Below, one piece after another: positions 17,411 to 26,898 of a stretch of DNA of 56,834 bases. The position numbers were made by a program, and so were the translations under genes. The notes under the pieces were generated by a model that saw only the letters and a program-made list of their open reading frames with translations, was not told where the DNA came from and did not search any database. Position 1 is the stretch's first letter. Every line of letters begins with the position of its first letter. Origin of the DNA: CAWDMN01 sp963803155 (GTDB taxonomy: Bacteria; Acidobacteriota; Terriglobia; Versatilivoradales; Versatilivoraceae); NCBI GenBank assembly GCA_963803155.1, contig CAWDMN010000042.1, positions 1 through 56,834 of the forward strand, read 5' to 3'.

Positions 17411-19612
17411 ATGGAACACCTCTTAATCAAATACGGCTATCTTCTGCTATTTTTCGGGGTCGCGCTGGAAGGGGAAACTTTTCTCATTGCGGCCGCTATT
17501 CTGGCTCACCAGGGAATCTTTCACCTGCATCATGTCATCTTCGTGGCGGTGGCGGCCAATACCATCACTGACCAGGTTTATTATGCATTGGCTCGCGCTT
17601 ACGGCCGCGATTGGCTGGCCAAAAGGTTCGGCGAGAATCCCCGCTTTGAAAAAGGACTGCAATTGATGGAGCGGCATGGCCGCTGGCTTTTGCTGGCCAG
17701 CCGTTATGCCTTTGGTTTTCGCATCCTGGTGCCCGCGGCTTGCGGGGCGCTGGGGATGCCCTTGATCGAGTTTATACCCATCAATATTGTGGCCGGAATA
17801 ATTTGGGCTATCCCCACGGCCTACCTTGGTTTCTATTTAGGGCGTTGGGCGGAACAGTTGTTGCAAGAGGCTTACCGGTATGAAGCCACGGTCGTGGTCA
17901 TCGCCTTAGCCCTGTTGGCTGGCTACCTGGCCATCCGCCATCTGCAAAAAGCCCTGCCCTGGAAGCGGTGGGAAGATTTGCACGCCGTGGTTCCCGTCAT
18001 CATTGGATTGATGGGAGTGATCAACCTTCTTTCCGCCATCCGTTCCCGTCCCCACTGGGTGGTTTCCTATTTACGAGATTGGTTGCCTCTGGAAGTGACT
18101 CAGCGCAGCCGCCCTCTGATGCTCTTTGCGGGTTTGGCGCTCCTTCAGGTCACCCGGAACCTTTCCCGCCGCAAGGCATTGGCTTGGTATGTGGCCGTGG
18201 GCGCCTTGCTGGTTTCTATCTTTCTGCATATCACGCGCGCCTTGGATTTTCATCATTCCATGGTCGCCTTGCTTCTCCTGGCTTATTTGATCTATTTCCG
18301 GCACCGCTTCAATGCCCGGACAGATCCTGGCTCACTTAGATTATCCTTTGTCATTCTACCCGTGCTGTTGGGGCTTGTTTACCTTTACGGCTGGTTGGGA
18401 TTGACACATCAACGTAGCTCCTACCTGTGGGACTCGGGGAATACGCCACTCCAGGAAGCTTTCCGGTCCGGAATCCTGATTCTCGAGCCCCATCTGGATC
18501 CTTTAAACGATCATGCTGCCCGTTTTCTGGGTTCCCTGCAAATCGCGGGCTGGCTGGCCCGGCTCTACATTTTGGTTCTGCTTCTCCGGCCGGTGATTTT
18601 GCGGTCGCGGCTGGAGGCTCCGCGGGAAATGGTGGAACAAGCCTTTCAGGCCCATAGTCGTTATTCATTGTCGGCTTTTGCCCTGCAGGAAGACAAAAAT
18701 CACTTGGTGCTGCGGAAAGGAAAGGGATTGGTGGCCTATGCAGTTCGCTCGAGCGTAGCTCTCTCCTGTGGAGATCCGCTGGCCGCCGATTCTGACCTTA
18801 AGTCCTGTATTGAAGAATATTTCGCCTATTGCCGGAAAAACAGCTGGATCCCCTGTGTGTATGAAGCGGCGGAAGCACGGTTGGGAATTTATCACTCGCT
18901 CGGGATGCGGAGCTTGAAAATGGCCGAGGAGGCCATTATTGACCTTTCCACCTTTAGTCTGGCTGGGGGGAGCAGGGCCAATCTGCGCGCCATGGTGAAC
19001 AAGGTGAATAAGTCGGGCGTAAAAGTTCGTTTATACGATCGGGCCAACGCTTTGGATGCGTTTTTAGATGAACAGTTGGAAGAAATCTCGGAAGAGTGGC
19101 TGGCGGAAAAAAAACTGGGTGAGCTTGGTTTCAGTTTGGGAATTTTTTCGTTGGAAGGATTGCATGGCCTTCCCACCTTTATCTGCGAGCAGGGTGAACG
19201 TGTCCTGGCTTTTGTCTCCTGGCTTCCTTACAAACAAGGCAAAGCCGTGGTGTTGGATTTGATGCGGAAACGGAAGGACGCCCCTGCCGGCACGATGGAC
19301 GTACTTTTGGCCGAGTCGTTGCTCACACTAAAGAAGCAGGGATTTGTTGAAGCCAGCCTCGCCAATGCCCCTTTGGCCAACGTCAATACCCCCAATACGC
19401 GGATGGAGAAAGGGGTCAACTTGCTTTTTGAAAACCTCAACCAGTTTTATGGATACAAGAATCTCTTTCAATTCAAAAAGAAATTTGCCCCCCATTGGGA
19501 TGGTAGATATTTAATCTTCCCGCGTGGCGCTGATTTGCCCAAAGTGGCGTATGCCTTGAGTTCCGTGCATCACAGCGGAAGTTTGTGGCAGCTTCTCTGG
19601 GATCGGAAATGA
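17411..19612 (+). CDS. Fusion of a DedA membrane protein with a phosphatidylglycerol aminoacyltransferase-like (MprF C-terminal, DUF2156) domain
   Basis: 733 residues. Residues 1-185 are a complete DedA domain (GVALEGETFLIAAAILAHQG; SRYAFGFRILVPAACGALGM; IIWAIPTAYLGFYLGRWAE). Residues about 190-425 are further membrane segments. Residues about 430-725 are the LPG_synthase_C (DUF2156) domain with VAYAVRSSVALSCGDPLA, then GSRANLRAMVNKVNKSG and VLDLMRKRKDAPAGTMD. MprF-type enzymes transfer an amino acid from tRNA to phosphatidylglycerol and flip the product. DedA proteins are linked to lipid transbilayer movement, so here DedA may supply the flippase function. The next gene is a VirJ/AcvB-like hydrolase, the enzyme type that removes such lipids. 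Domain calls are firm; the coupled activity is inferred. Confidence 0.85.
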   Translation: MEHLLIKYGYLLLFFGVALEGETFLIAAAILAHQGIFHLHHVIFVAVAANTITDQVYYALARAYGRDWLAKRFGENPRFEKGLQLMERHGRWLLLASRYAFGFRILVPAACGALGMPLIEFIPINIVAGIIWAIPTAYLGFYLGRWAEQLLQEAYRYEATVVVIALALLAGYLAIRHLQKALPWKRWEDLHAVVPVIIGLMGVINLLSAIRSRPHWVVSYLRDWLPLEVTQRSRPLMLFAGLALLQVTRNLSRRKALAWYVAVGALLVSIFLHITRALDFHHSMVALLLLAYLIYFRHRFNARTDPGSLRLSFVILPVLLGLVYLYGWLGLTHQRSSYLWDSGNTPLQEAFRSGILILEPHLDPLNDHAARFLGSLQIAGWLARLYILVLLLRPVILRSRLEAPREMVEQAFQAHSRYSLSAFALQEDKNHLVLRKGKGLVAYAVRSSVALSCGDPLAADSDLKSCIEEYFAYCRKNSWIPCVYEAAEARLGIYHSLGMRSLKMAEEAIIDLSTFSLAGGSRANLRAMVNKVNKSGVKVRLYDRANALDAFLDEQLEEISEEWLAEKKLGELGFSLGIFSLEGLHGLPTFICEQGERVLAFVSWLPYKQGKAVVLDLMRKRKDAPAGTMDVLLAESLLTLKKQGFVEASLANAPLANVNTPNTRMEKGVNLLFENLNQFYGYKNLFQFKKKFAPHWDGRYLIFPRGADLPKVAYALSSVHHSGSLWQLLWDRK

Positions 19613-19705
19613 GTGTGCGGATGAAAATCGCCAGGGGCGGCGCGGGGACAAAAAATCTGAACCGATTCGTTTTTATCAATACTTTTAGGAGATAGCGATA
19701 TTTCA

Positions 19706-20461
19706 ATGCGTTCCGTCATTTTTGGTTTGATCTTATGGGGGTCGCTCCCGACGATTGGTTGTGCGGAAAGCGCCGTGACTCTTGATATCCGCGGAAAGCC
19801 TCAGACTCTGCATATTTGGGGGGGCACTAATACTCCGGCGGTGCTATTGAGCAGTGGGGATCTGGGGTGGGCGGGATTTGTGGTCCATGTGGCCGAAGTG
19901 TTGAATGGGTATGGTTACAAGGTGGTGGGCTTGAACAGCAAAGAATATTTGAGTTCATTTACCACCAAAAGCTCCGCCCTCAAGGAAAGCGATGTAATGG
20001 CCGATTTTAAAAGTTTCATTGCCTGCGCGCAACAAGGGAACAACCGGCCCGTCATTCTGTCTGGCGTTTCGGAAGGAGCCGGCTTGTCGGTGTTGGCGGC
20101 AACTTCAGGGGAATTGAAACCAAAAATTCAGGGAGTTATCGCCCTAGGTCTTCCCGACCAGATCGAGTTGGGCTGGAAATGGATGGATTTCACCATCTGG
20201 TTCACCAAGAAAAATCCGGATGAACCTTACTTCATGGTCTCCAACATCATTGGCAATGTTTCCCCGGTCCCCTTGGCGGAAATTCACTCCACCCACGATG
20301 AATTTTTGCCATTGGATCAGGCTCTGAAGATGATGGGCAAAGCGCGCCAGCCCTCGAAGGTATGGGTGATTGAAGCTTCGAACCACCGGTTCAGCAATAA
20401 CCGGGACGAGTTGGATAAGCGGCTGCTCGAGGCTTTGAATTGGATCAAGAGTCCGCATTAG
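19706..20461 (+). CDS. VirJ/AcvB-like periplasmic serine hydrolase (probable aminoacyl-phospholipid hydrolase)
   Basis: 251 residues with a signal peptide (residues 1-20). The alpha/beta-hydrolase core shows LSSGDLGWAGF near residue 48, nucleophile Ser122 in LSGVSEGAGLSVL, the acid in IHSTHDEFLP and the His in SNHRFSNN. This matches the VirJ domain of AcvB; in Agrobacterium AcvB is a lysyl-phosphatidylglycerol hydrolase encoded with the LPG synthase LpiA. Here it lies 93 bases after a DUF2156 fusion gene, which supports the same pairing. AGGAGAT lies upstream of the ATG. The substrate amino acid is not deducible. Confidence 0.78.
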   Translation: MRSVIFGLILWGSLPTIGCAESAVTLDIRGKPQTLHIWGGTNTPAVLLSSGDLGWAGFVVHVAEVLNGYGYKVVGLNSKEYLSSFTTKSSALKESDVMADFKSFIACAQQGNNRPVILSGVSEGAGLSVLAATSGELKPKIQGVIALGLPDQIELGWKWMDFTIWFTKKNPDEPYFMVSNIIGNVSPVPLAEIHSTHDEFLPLDQALKMMGKARQPSKVWVIEASNHRFSNNRDELDKRLLEALNWIKSPH

Positions 20462-20804
20462 TTGGTTTTTTCATGACTGCTCAGATCCGCATGTAAATGG
20501 CAGCCACGGTGAGTCCGCCTGAGGCGGTAGTCCGTGGGCTTTTGTCCAGAGGCACCCAGGCTCCACGCCCCGTAAAATGCAATCTGCATGGTTACTACAC
20601 GGGAGGGGGGGAGTGAGTGTCGCAGGTTTTCATCCGGGGGAAAATCTGTGGCTTGTCCCACTGCTCAGAGGCGGTCGAAAGACTTATGGCAGGCTGATTC
20701 GCCGAACCGTCCGCCCATGCTTGCCCTTGCCCATGCCGGCGCTTTCGGCGATGAGAGGTGTGATACCTGCGACCCGCTATATGAATTCCCCCTGGCCAAA
20801 TTTG
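20462..20804. other. Intergenic region with a terminator-like hairpin
   Basis: A 343-base convergent gap between the VirJ-like gene and the cyclophilin gene. It holds one perfect short palindrome, CCGCCTGAGGCGG at about 20516-20528, which could form a rho-independent-type stem without a clear T tract. No coding frame resembles a protein. Confidence 0.4.
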
Positions 20805-21983
20805 TTATTTGCCAGTCTCAACCACTTCGGCATGCAGTAGCTCTACTCGCTCTTTAGGCGAGCCATTTTCTCCCACCTCCACCGCTGCGATGGAATCCAG
20901 CACTTCCATTCCATTGACCAAATGTCCGAAAACGGTGTACTTCCCATCCATGGAAGGTTGAGTGTCCAGGCAGATGAAGAACGAGGTGGAGGCGCTGTCG
21001 AGCGCTTCTCCGCGGGCCATCGAGAGAGTCCCTTTTTCGTGCTTCAAATCGCTGATTTCCACTTTTAGATTTTTCACATACTTGGCCATTTGATCCTTGG
21101 TGACGGGGATCTTCCGGCTTCCCAAATCGCCGCCTTGAATAATAAAGCCGGGCATGATCCGATGCCAGGCGGTATTATCGAATAGGCCGGTTTTCGAAAG
21201 ACGCAAAAAATTCCTGGCGTGTTCAGGTGCGGCGTCGGGGAAAAATTCAATTTCCATCTTTCCTTTGGAAATCTCCAAGATCACGTGATACTTCTTCATC
21301 TCTTCCGGAGTGGCATCGGCAAATGGAATGCCGGGAATGGGGCGGAGGAAGGTGTTACGGATTTCCACTCGCTGTTTGGCGATTTGCAGTTCATCGGCAG
21401 GCACCCGGGAGATTTTTTCCACCACGTCCATTCCCTCCACGACATGGCCCCAGGCCGTGTATTTGCGGTTGAATTCCGCTAGATCCGTCACACAGATGAA
21501 AAATTGAGAATCAGCGCTGTTGAGTGAATTTGGGTAAAGCGCCGCCCCCAGCGTTCCGCGGACAAAAGGAGTGCTAGTGATTTCCGCCTTCATCGTTCCC
21601 AATCCTCCCGTCCCGTAGGATGCCCGTTTGGCGGGATCCTTCGTCGTAGGATCCCCTCCTTGAATCATCACATTGCGAATGATGCGGTGAAAAATTGTTC
21701 CTTTGTAGAAATTGGATTTCACGAGCCCCATGAAGTGATTCACATGCTGGGGGGCTTTTTCCGGGTAGAATTCAATGACAATGTTGCCCATCGAAGTTTC
21801 CAAAACAGCCTGGAGTTTCTTGATTTCGTCGATGGATGCGGCTGTCGTGGCCGATTGAGCTGTCACCGGAGCGCTGTGGGCCGCCCCGGTGGCTTTTGCC
21901 GGAACCGGCGCGGAGACTTTCCCTGTCTGGCCCAGCAATTGGCTAACAAAAATGAAAATGGCGACAACTGCAATTTTTTTCAC
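20805..21983 (-). CDS. Exported protein with two tandem cyclophilin-type peptidyl-prolyl isomerase domains
   Basis: 392 residues from a GTG at 21983, chosen because CTCCTC (GAGGAG on this strand) lies about 11 bases upstream and the signal peptide KKIAVVAIFIFVSQLLGQ follows at once; an ATG at 22025 would give a poor leader. Domain 1 (about 60-215) has FHRIIRNVMIQGGDP and SQFFICVTDL. Domain 2 (about 225-385) has WHRIMPGFIIQGGDL and TSFFICLDTQPSMDGKYTVFG. Both keep the catalytic Arg of FHRI/WHRI and the FFIC segment, so both may be active. Tandem cyclophilins in one exported chain are uncommon; periplasmic folding is the likely role. Confidence 0.87.
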   Translation of the reverse strand: MKKIAVVAIFIFVSQLLGQTGKVSAPVPAKATGAAHSAPVTAQSATTAASIDEIKKLQAVLETSMGNIVIEFYPEKAPQHVNHFMGLVKSNFYKGTIFHRIIRNVMIQGGDPTTKDPAKRASYGTGGLGTMKAEITSTPFVRGTLGAALYPNSLNSADSQFFICVTDLAEFNRKYTAWGHVVEGMDVVEKISRVPADELQIAKQRVEIRNTFLRPIPGIPFADATPEEMKKYHVILEISKGKMEIEFFPDAAPEHARNFLRLSKTGLFDNTAWHRIMPGFIIQGGDLGSRKIPVTKDQMAKYVKNLKVEISDLKHEKGTLSMARGEALDSASTSFFICLDTQPSMDGKYTVFGHLVNGMEVLDSIAAVEVGENGSPKERVELLHAEVVETGK

Positions 21984-22736
21984 GATTTTTATATCTCCTC
22001 TCGGCCGGCAATTCCTCACGGTCATTTCGCAACAGCCTGAACCAAAGAATTTCCCTCGGACGAGGTTGTTAAATCCGCCCTAGTGGAAGGGGTGGCCGAG
22101 ACGTAGTCGAGGCCGGGGCGGTGCGAATGTAGCTGTTTCCCGCCCACCAAAAACTTCAGCCCTCCTGCCATGGGATTTCCCTTCCTTGTCTTAGAGGGGA
22201 ATTTAGTTGTGCTGGTAATTTATTTAAGAGCACCCAGGCCCTTGCTCTAGGACCCTTTTGGGTTTTACGCCTTCAGCAACCGGAGAGAGTGCGGGAATCC
22301 ACTCCCGGAGATATTTGTCGTCCGATTGAATGTCCGTTTTTTTTGCGCACTCGGCAGATTATTCCGCATACTCAATTTGAAAATCGGTAGCCTTCCATTT
22401 CTGTAAGCGGTATAGGATAACAAATTTGGCCTCAGTGTGCATTCCCCCTTCACTTACAGGCACAACTCAGTCAGCAAAAGCAGTAGCAATTTGCCATTTG
22501 CCAAAGTAGCGCCCAAAGCATAAAATCCCTGGCAATTTTTCGCTAAAAATCCGGCGAGGTTGCCTTAGACAGCATTTGCCTGGGCAGGACTCGCATCAGC
22601 AGAGACCCATGAGCTGACAGTGGAAAAACGGCCAGATTAGATATATCCTGATTTCAAACGGCATGAAATGAAATAACGTGGATTACTTTTGAATGGTCTG
22701 CTTTAACATGGCAATTATTTCCGCAAGAGGTAATCA
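21984..22736. other. Long intergenic region with a GC-rich hairpin
   Basis: About 750 bases between two divergent genes. At 22074-22121 a GC-rich imperfect stem (CCGCCC at one end, GGGGCGG at the other, with GGCCGAGAC/GTCGAGGCC inside) could fold. The rest is AT-richer, with stops in all frames and no recognisable protein. The promoter of the PAP2 gene must lie near the right end; AGAGG precedes its ATG. Confidence 0.4.
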
Positions 22737-23540
22737 ATGAAGTTTTGGGTTCCAATTCGAATTAAGGGACTGATGCTAGGAGTGGTTTTCCTAATCTCTT
22801 TCTCCGGACATAAAATTTTTGGGCAAGAACCTTCCACCGAATCTCAAGAACCTTCCCGGCAATCTGCCCCAGCTTCTCCACCCGTCCGCCAGGCATCCCC
22901 GGATTTTTCTCCCAAGAAATTTCTCAGTGATATTTGGTCAGACCAAAAAACCATCTGGAGCAGCCCCTTCCGGATGAACCGCCGCCAGTGGGTTTCAATT
23001 GCTCTGCCGCTTTTCACGGGGACGGCCGCCCTCATGGCCACTGACGAAAAGGCGATGAATTTGCCGCCAAATACTCCTGGACAGATCAAGTGGTCTGGCC
23101 GGATTTCCAATATCGGCGCTATTTACGCTTTTGGTGGGATCGTGGGCGGAACAATGTTGGTAGGAAAGAAGCAGGAGGATTCTAAGCTTTTCAAGGTTGG
23201 GGTGGCGGCCAGTCAGGCGCTAATCGATTCGGTCATCGTCAATACATGCCTCAAGTACGGCGCGGCGCGAGAACGTCCCCTCCAAAACGAGCGAGAGGGG
23301 CGATTTTGGAAAGGTGGAGATTCTTTCCCCTCGGGTCACACCATGCACAGTTTTGCCATGGCCCTGGTGGTGGTCCGCAGCCACCGCACTCCCAAATGGC
23401 TCAAGGTCACGTCACTGGGAGTGGCCACTGCAGTTGGCTTTTCGCGCTGGGGGGCACAACGGCATTTTCCGTCGGACATTTTCGTTGGAGGAGTTCTGGG
23501 TGGACTGATCGGAACATATGTCGCTGGTCAAGTCCATTGA
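22737..23540 (+). CDS. PAP2-superfamily phosphatase with signal peptide
   Basis: 267 residues: a signal-like hydrophobic segment (9-30), a Pro/Ser-rich linker (35-60), then a membrane phosphatase core. All three PAP2 motifs are present: KYGAARERP, PSGHTMHS (with the catalytic His) and GFSRWGAQRHFPSDIFVGG. Such enzymes dephosphorylate lipid phosphates, for example phosphatidic acid or undecaprenyl pyrophosphate, on the outer face of the membrane. Single-gene unit with AAGAGG upstream. Given the neighbouring lipid genes a role in lipid-carrier recycling is plausible but not shown. Confidence 0.87.
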   Translation: MKFWVPIRIKGLMLGVVFLISFSGHKIFGQEPSTESQEPSRQSAPASPPVRQASPDFSPKKFLSDIWSDQKTIWSSPFRMNRRQWVSIALPLFTGTAALMATDEKAMNLPPNTPGQIKWSGRISNIGAIYAFGGIVGGTMLVGKKQEDSKLFKVGVAASQALIDSVIVNTCLKYGAARERPLQNEREGRFWKGGDSFPSGHTMHSFAMALVVVRSHRTPKWLKVTSLGVATAVGFSRWGAQRHFPSDIFVGGVLGGLIGTYVAGQVH

Positions 23541-23911
23541 CTCGCTCGCCTTTCCCGAATGATGCAACTCACCAAGTGCTCGTAAATAAAAAAACAGTGC
23601 AAAACGGATCCAAGATTGGCGAAGATTGGTTGTGAATGATTAGCATGGGGTTGAGAGCATGGCTTTCCGCCTTTCCCCGCTTTGCCGGAGTTTTACCCAC
23701 ATATTCTCCGCGGGTCTACTCCCGCGGATTGGCAAAAGGCAACCGGCAGGCTCCCTTTAGGTTTCCTCGCTAGAGGCGTCATGCCTTTGCGGCGCGCTGA
23801 AGAAGCCGCGTCGGCGAAGTGCGGGATGAGGGCATCTCGCCTCCATCCCGAAGGTGCTGGCGCCCCGTGCAAGTAGGGTAGATACAGCGAGACTGAGGAG
23901 GAGACGAATTC
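23541..23911. other. Intergenic region with hairpin
   Basis: A 371-base gap. A perfect hairpin, TCCGCGGG-TCTACT-CCCGCGGA, lies at 23707-23728 downstream of the PAP2 gene and may act as terminator. A GC-rich stretch with GCGGCGCGC and GCCGCG follows. No protein-like frame. Confidence 0.45.
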
Positions 23912-26297
23912 ATGGGATTTGTCCGAGTGCGGGTGTTGGGAATTGCGGCTTCTCTCCTGATAATTTTGGCAAGCGGCTGGTATCTCTGGCGACTGCATCT
24001 TCGCGGGCCCGACATCCTAAGCTATGCCCCAGGCTCTTCCGGCCAAGAATTCGCCGGAACCACTAGTTGCCGCCCCTGCCACGAGGAGTTCTACCAGAAA
24101 TGGGTGGCCTCCCGGCATGGGTTGGCCATGCAACTTTACACTGCTGAATTTGCTCGAAAAGAACTTGCAGCGGGGGCTGAAGAGGTCAAGATCGGAGCTT
24201 GCAGCTATCGAGTTGATATTCATCCTGGGTCCGGTTGGGTAGTGGAGCGTGGGCCGCTGGGAGAAAAGAAATACCCAATCGTCAATGTGCTGGGCGGAAA
24301 AAACGTTTACTATTTTCTGACGCCTCTGGAACAAGGACGGCTCCAAACCTTGCCGGTCGCCTACGATGTGAGCAAGAAACAATGGTTCGACACCGCACTC
24401 AGTGGTGTGCGTCACTTCCCCGGCCGGTCTTCTCCAGATGAGCCGGTGCACTGGAAAGAGCGGCCCTACACCTTCAACACCTCCTGTTTTAACTGTCACG
24501 TCAGCCAGCTTTCAACCAATTATGATCCCGGCTCCGACAGCTATCGCACGGTATGGAAGGAACCCGGCATCAACTGTGAAACTTGCCATGGACCTGGAGT
24601 GGCGCACATCCAAGCCATGCGCGGCTTGGCGGAAGGCAAAGTAACCAAGGATCTCCGCCTCATTCGGATGGGGAAAGCGCTCACCGTGGAACAAAATAAT
24701 GCTGCCTGCGCCCCTTGCCATGCCAAAATGAATCCATTGACCTCACGGTTCACTCCAGGAGAAAAATATTTTGACCATTTTGATTTGGTTGTCCTCGACA
24801 ATCTGGACTTCTATCCGGATGGACGGGACCTTGGGGAAAACTACACTTACACCTCCTGGCTGCTCAGTCCCTGCCAGAGAGGGGGGAGCTCAGCTGCCTG
24901 CACTGCCACACTTCCAGCGGCCGTTTCCGTCAGAAGGCGGACCCGAACCAAGCCTGCGCCCCCTGCCATCAAGCGATTGTGAAACAGTCTGCCCGGCATT
25001 CGGCTCACCAGGCGGGAAGCGCGGGAGACCATTGCATTGCCTGTCATATGCCGATGACGACTTTCGCGCGCATGCAGCGGAGCGATCACTCCATGCTTCC
25101 TCCACCCCCTCAGCAACCCTCGCTTTCTCTTCGCCAAATGCTTGCAATCTCTGCCATACGGACAAGACCCCTCAATGGGCGGATCGAATGGCGCGGCAGA
25201 TCTGGAAAAAAAGTGATTACCAGGCTCGCTTGCTTGAGCGCGGGAAATTGATTGAGGCCGCCCGCCGGCGGGCGTGGAAATCGCTTCCCGCCATGCTGGC
25301 CTACCTGGAAAAGCCGGGCCGCAACGAAGTATTTGCCGCTTCGCTGGTCCTCCTATTGCGAGCAGCCAGAACGGATCAAGTCCTGCCCGCGATACTCCGG
25401 GCCGCCCGCGATCCCTCGCCGCTGGTGCGGGCTGCCGCTGCGGAAACTCTCGGTACCATGATTACCGCCGAATCCTTGCCCTTATTGGTAGAGGCAACCC
25501 GGGACGAGTTCCGGTTGGTGCGAGTCCGGGCTGCCGCTTCCCTGGCCGGCCAGCTCAACTTGATTCAAGATGGAAGGAAGCGCGCCGCCGCCGAAAAAGC
25601 CCAACAGGAATATGTGCAGAGCCTCCAAGCCCGGTCAGACCAATGGATTTCCCATTACAATCTGGGCAACTTTCTCAATAGCCAAGGGGACGCATCCGCC
25701 GCGCTGAAAGAGTACGAAACCGCATCCCGATATGAGCCTAACAGCGCTATTCCCCTGGTCAACGCTTCTCTGCTTTATGCCCAATTCGGCGACCTGGCCA
25801 AAGCCCAATCAGCATTGGAAAAGGCTCTTCGCCTCGATTCCAATAATGCGCTGGCTCACTTCAACCTGGGCTTGCTGTTGGCTGAGCAACAGGATTTAAC
25901 GGAAGCAGAGAACCATTTTCGACGAGCTTTAAGAACCGATCCCCAGATGGCCCAAGCCGCATTCAATTTAGGTGTCCTGCTTTCCAACCGGTCACGTCTC
26001 GAAGAAGGGATTGGATGGCTCGCCAAAGCCTTCCAGTGGGCGCCTCAACCCCAATATGGGTACACTCTGGCCTTTTACTCAAATAGTTTAGGGAAGGTCT
26101 CTGATGCAGTCCGGCTCCTGAAGGAAGTCATCCAGAAGTGGCCATCGTACGGGGATGCCTACTTTTTATTGGGGGGAATCTACACCCGGAAGAAAGAGTT
26201 GCGGCAAGCCCGCAAGGTATATGAACAAGCGTCTCATCTCTCTTCGTTGAGCCAAGACCAACGCCAGTTTCTAGCGAGACTTCGTCTCGGACTATAG
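23912..26297 (+). pseudogene. Octaheme c-type cytochrome with HEAT and TPR repeats, interrupted by two frameshifts
   Basis: One gene read in three successive frames. A signal anchor (residues 7-27) is followed by CRPCH, CFNCH, CETCH and CAPCH; after a frame change in a run of six G (24881-24886) come CLHCH, CAPCH and CIACH; after a second change in a run of five C near 25103 comes CNLCH. That makes eight CxxCH heme sites. HEAT-like repeats (RDPSPLVRAAAAETLGTM) and then five or six TPRs (DQWISHYNLGNFLNSQGDAS onward) complete about 790 residues. Similar cytochrome/TPR proteins are known in Acidobacteria and Planctomycetes; electron-transfer partner unknown. Homopolymer positions suggest sequencing errors rather than decay. 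Confidence 0.82.
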
Positions 26298-26898
26298 GGA
26301 CTCACTGATTCCCATTCCACAACTTGACTCAAAGTCGTCGACATTTGCGGCTCAAGCAAACTAGCGGCGCGGACCGAGTCTCTCACAAAATGAAAGGAGA
26401 GTTTTCACCAGTTTTTTGGATGCTTGTTTCTGATGACTTGCAAGCGCCAGAGAGGAGTGCAATTAATAGTGAGAGGATTTATCCAATGTCAGGATTTGCA
26501 CATGTCTTGCCGCGAGGCTGCATTGCGGAATTTGCATTTAGCTAATGCTGTAGGGATTACTCTGGAGAGGGATCGTCCCTTGGGAAAAATCCCTTTGGAT
26601 GAATGAAGGGAAGAGTTTATTCAAAAAAATTCAAGCCCTGGACGTTGCTGGAAACAAAGTTTATTCGTATCCGTTCAGGGGGGGGATGAACCCGAAGGGT
26701 TCACAGCCATTAGCCGGGGGCAAGGCCGTTAGGCCGCCACCCCGGATATAGGCTTGCAAAGGGGCTGCGACCCTTTCAAGGTCGGATTGGTTCGCTCCGG
26801 TGGTTGAGCGTGTGACCGGCGTCACACGCTCAACCACCGGTTCATTGCTGTGAACCCCCTTCGGGTTTCCCCCTGAACCGTTACATTTATTCTTGGCA
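26298..26898. other. Convergent intergenic region
   Basis: A 600-base gap between the cytochrome gene and the minus-strand glycosidase. The left 370 bases show nothing recognisable; the right part is the palindromic element listed at 26668-26886. Confidence 0.5.
26668..26886. repeat. Palindromic extragenic element (about 220 bp) with nested hairpins
   Basis: The two ends form an imperfect inverted repeat of about 50 bases: the left end (CGTTCAGGGGGGGATGAACC onward) read in reverse matches GTGAACCCCCTTCGGGTTTC at the right end with a few gaps. Inside is a perfect 20-bp stem with a 4-base loop (arms 26797-26816 and 26821-26840) and smaller hairpins TGAACCC-GAA-GGGTTCA (left) and GACCTTGAAAGGGTC-type (centre). 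No coding capacity. It could be a MITE or REP-type element that also terminates both convergent genes. Confidence 0.7.

Noticed and set aside
22265..22453. Short minus-strand frame in the gap before the PAP2 gene
   Set aside because: No start site signal or recognisable domain; composition typical of non-coding DNA.
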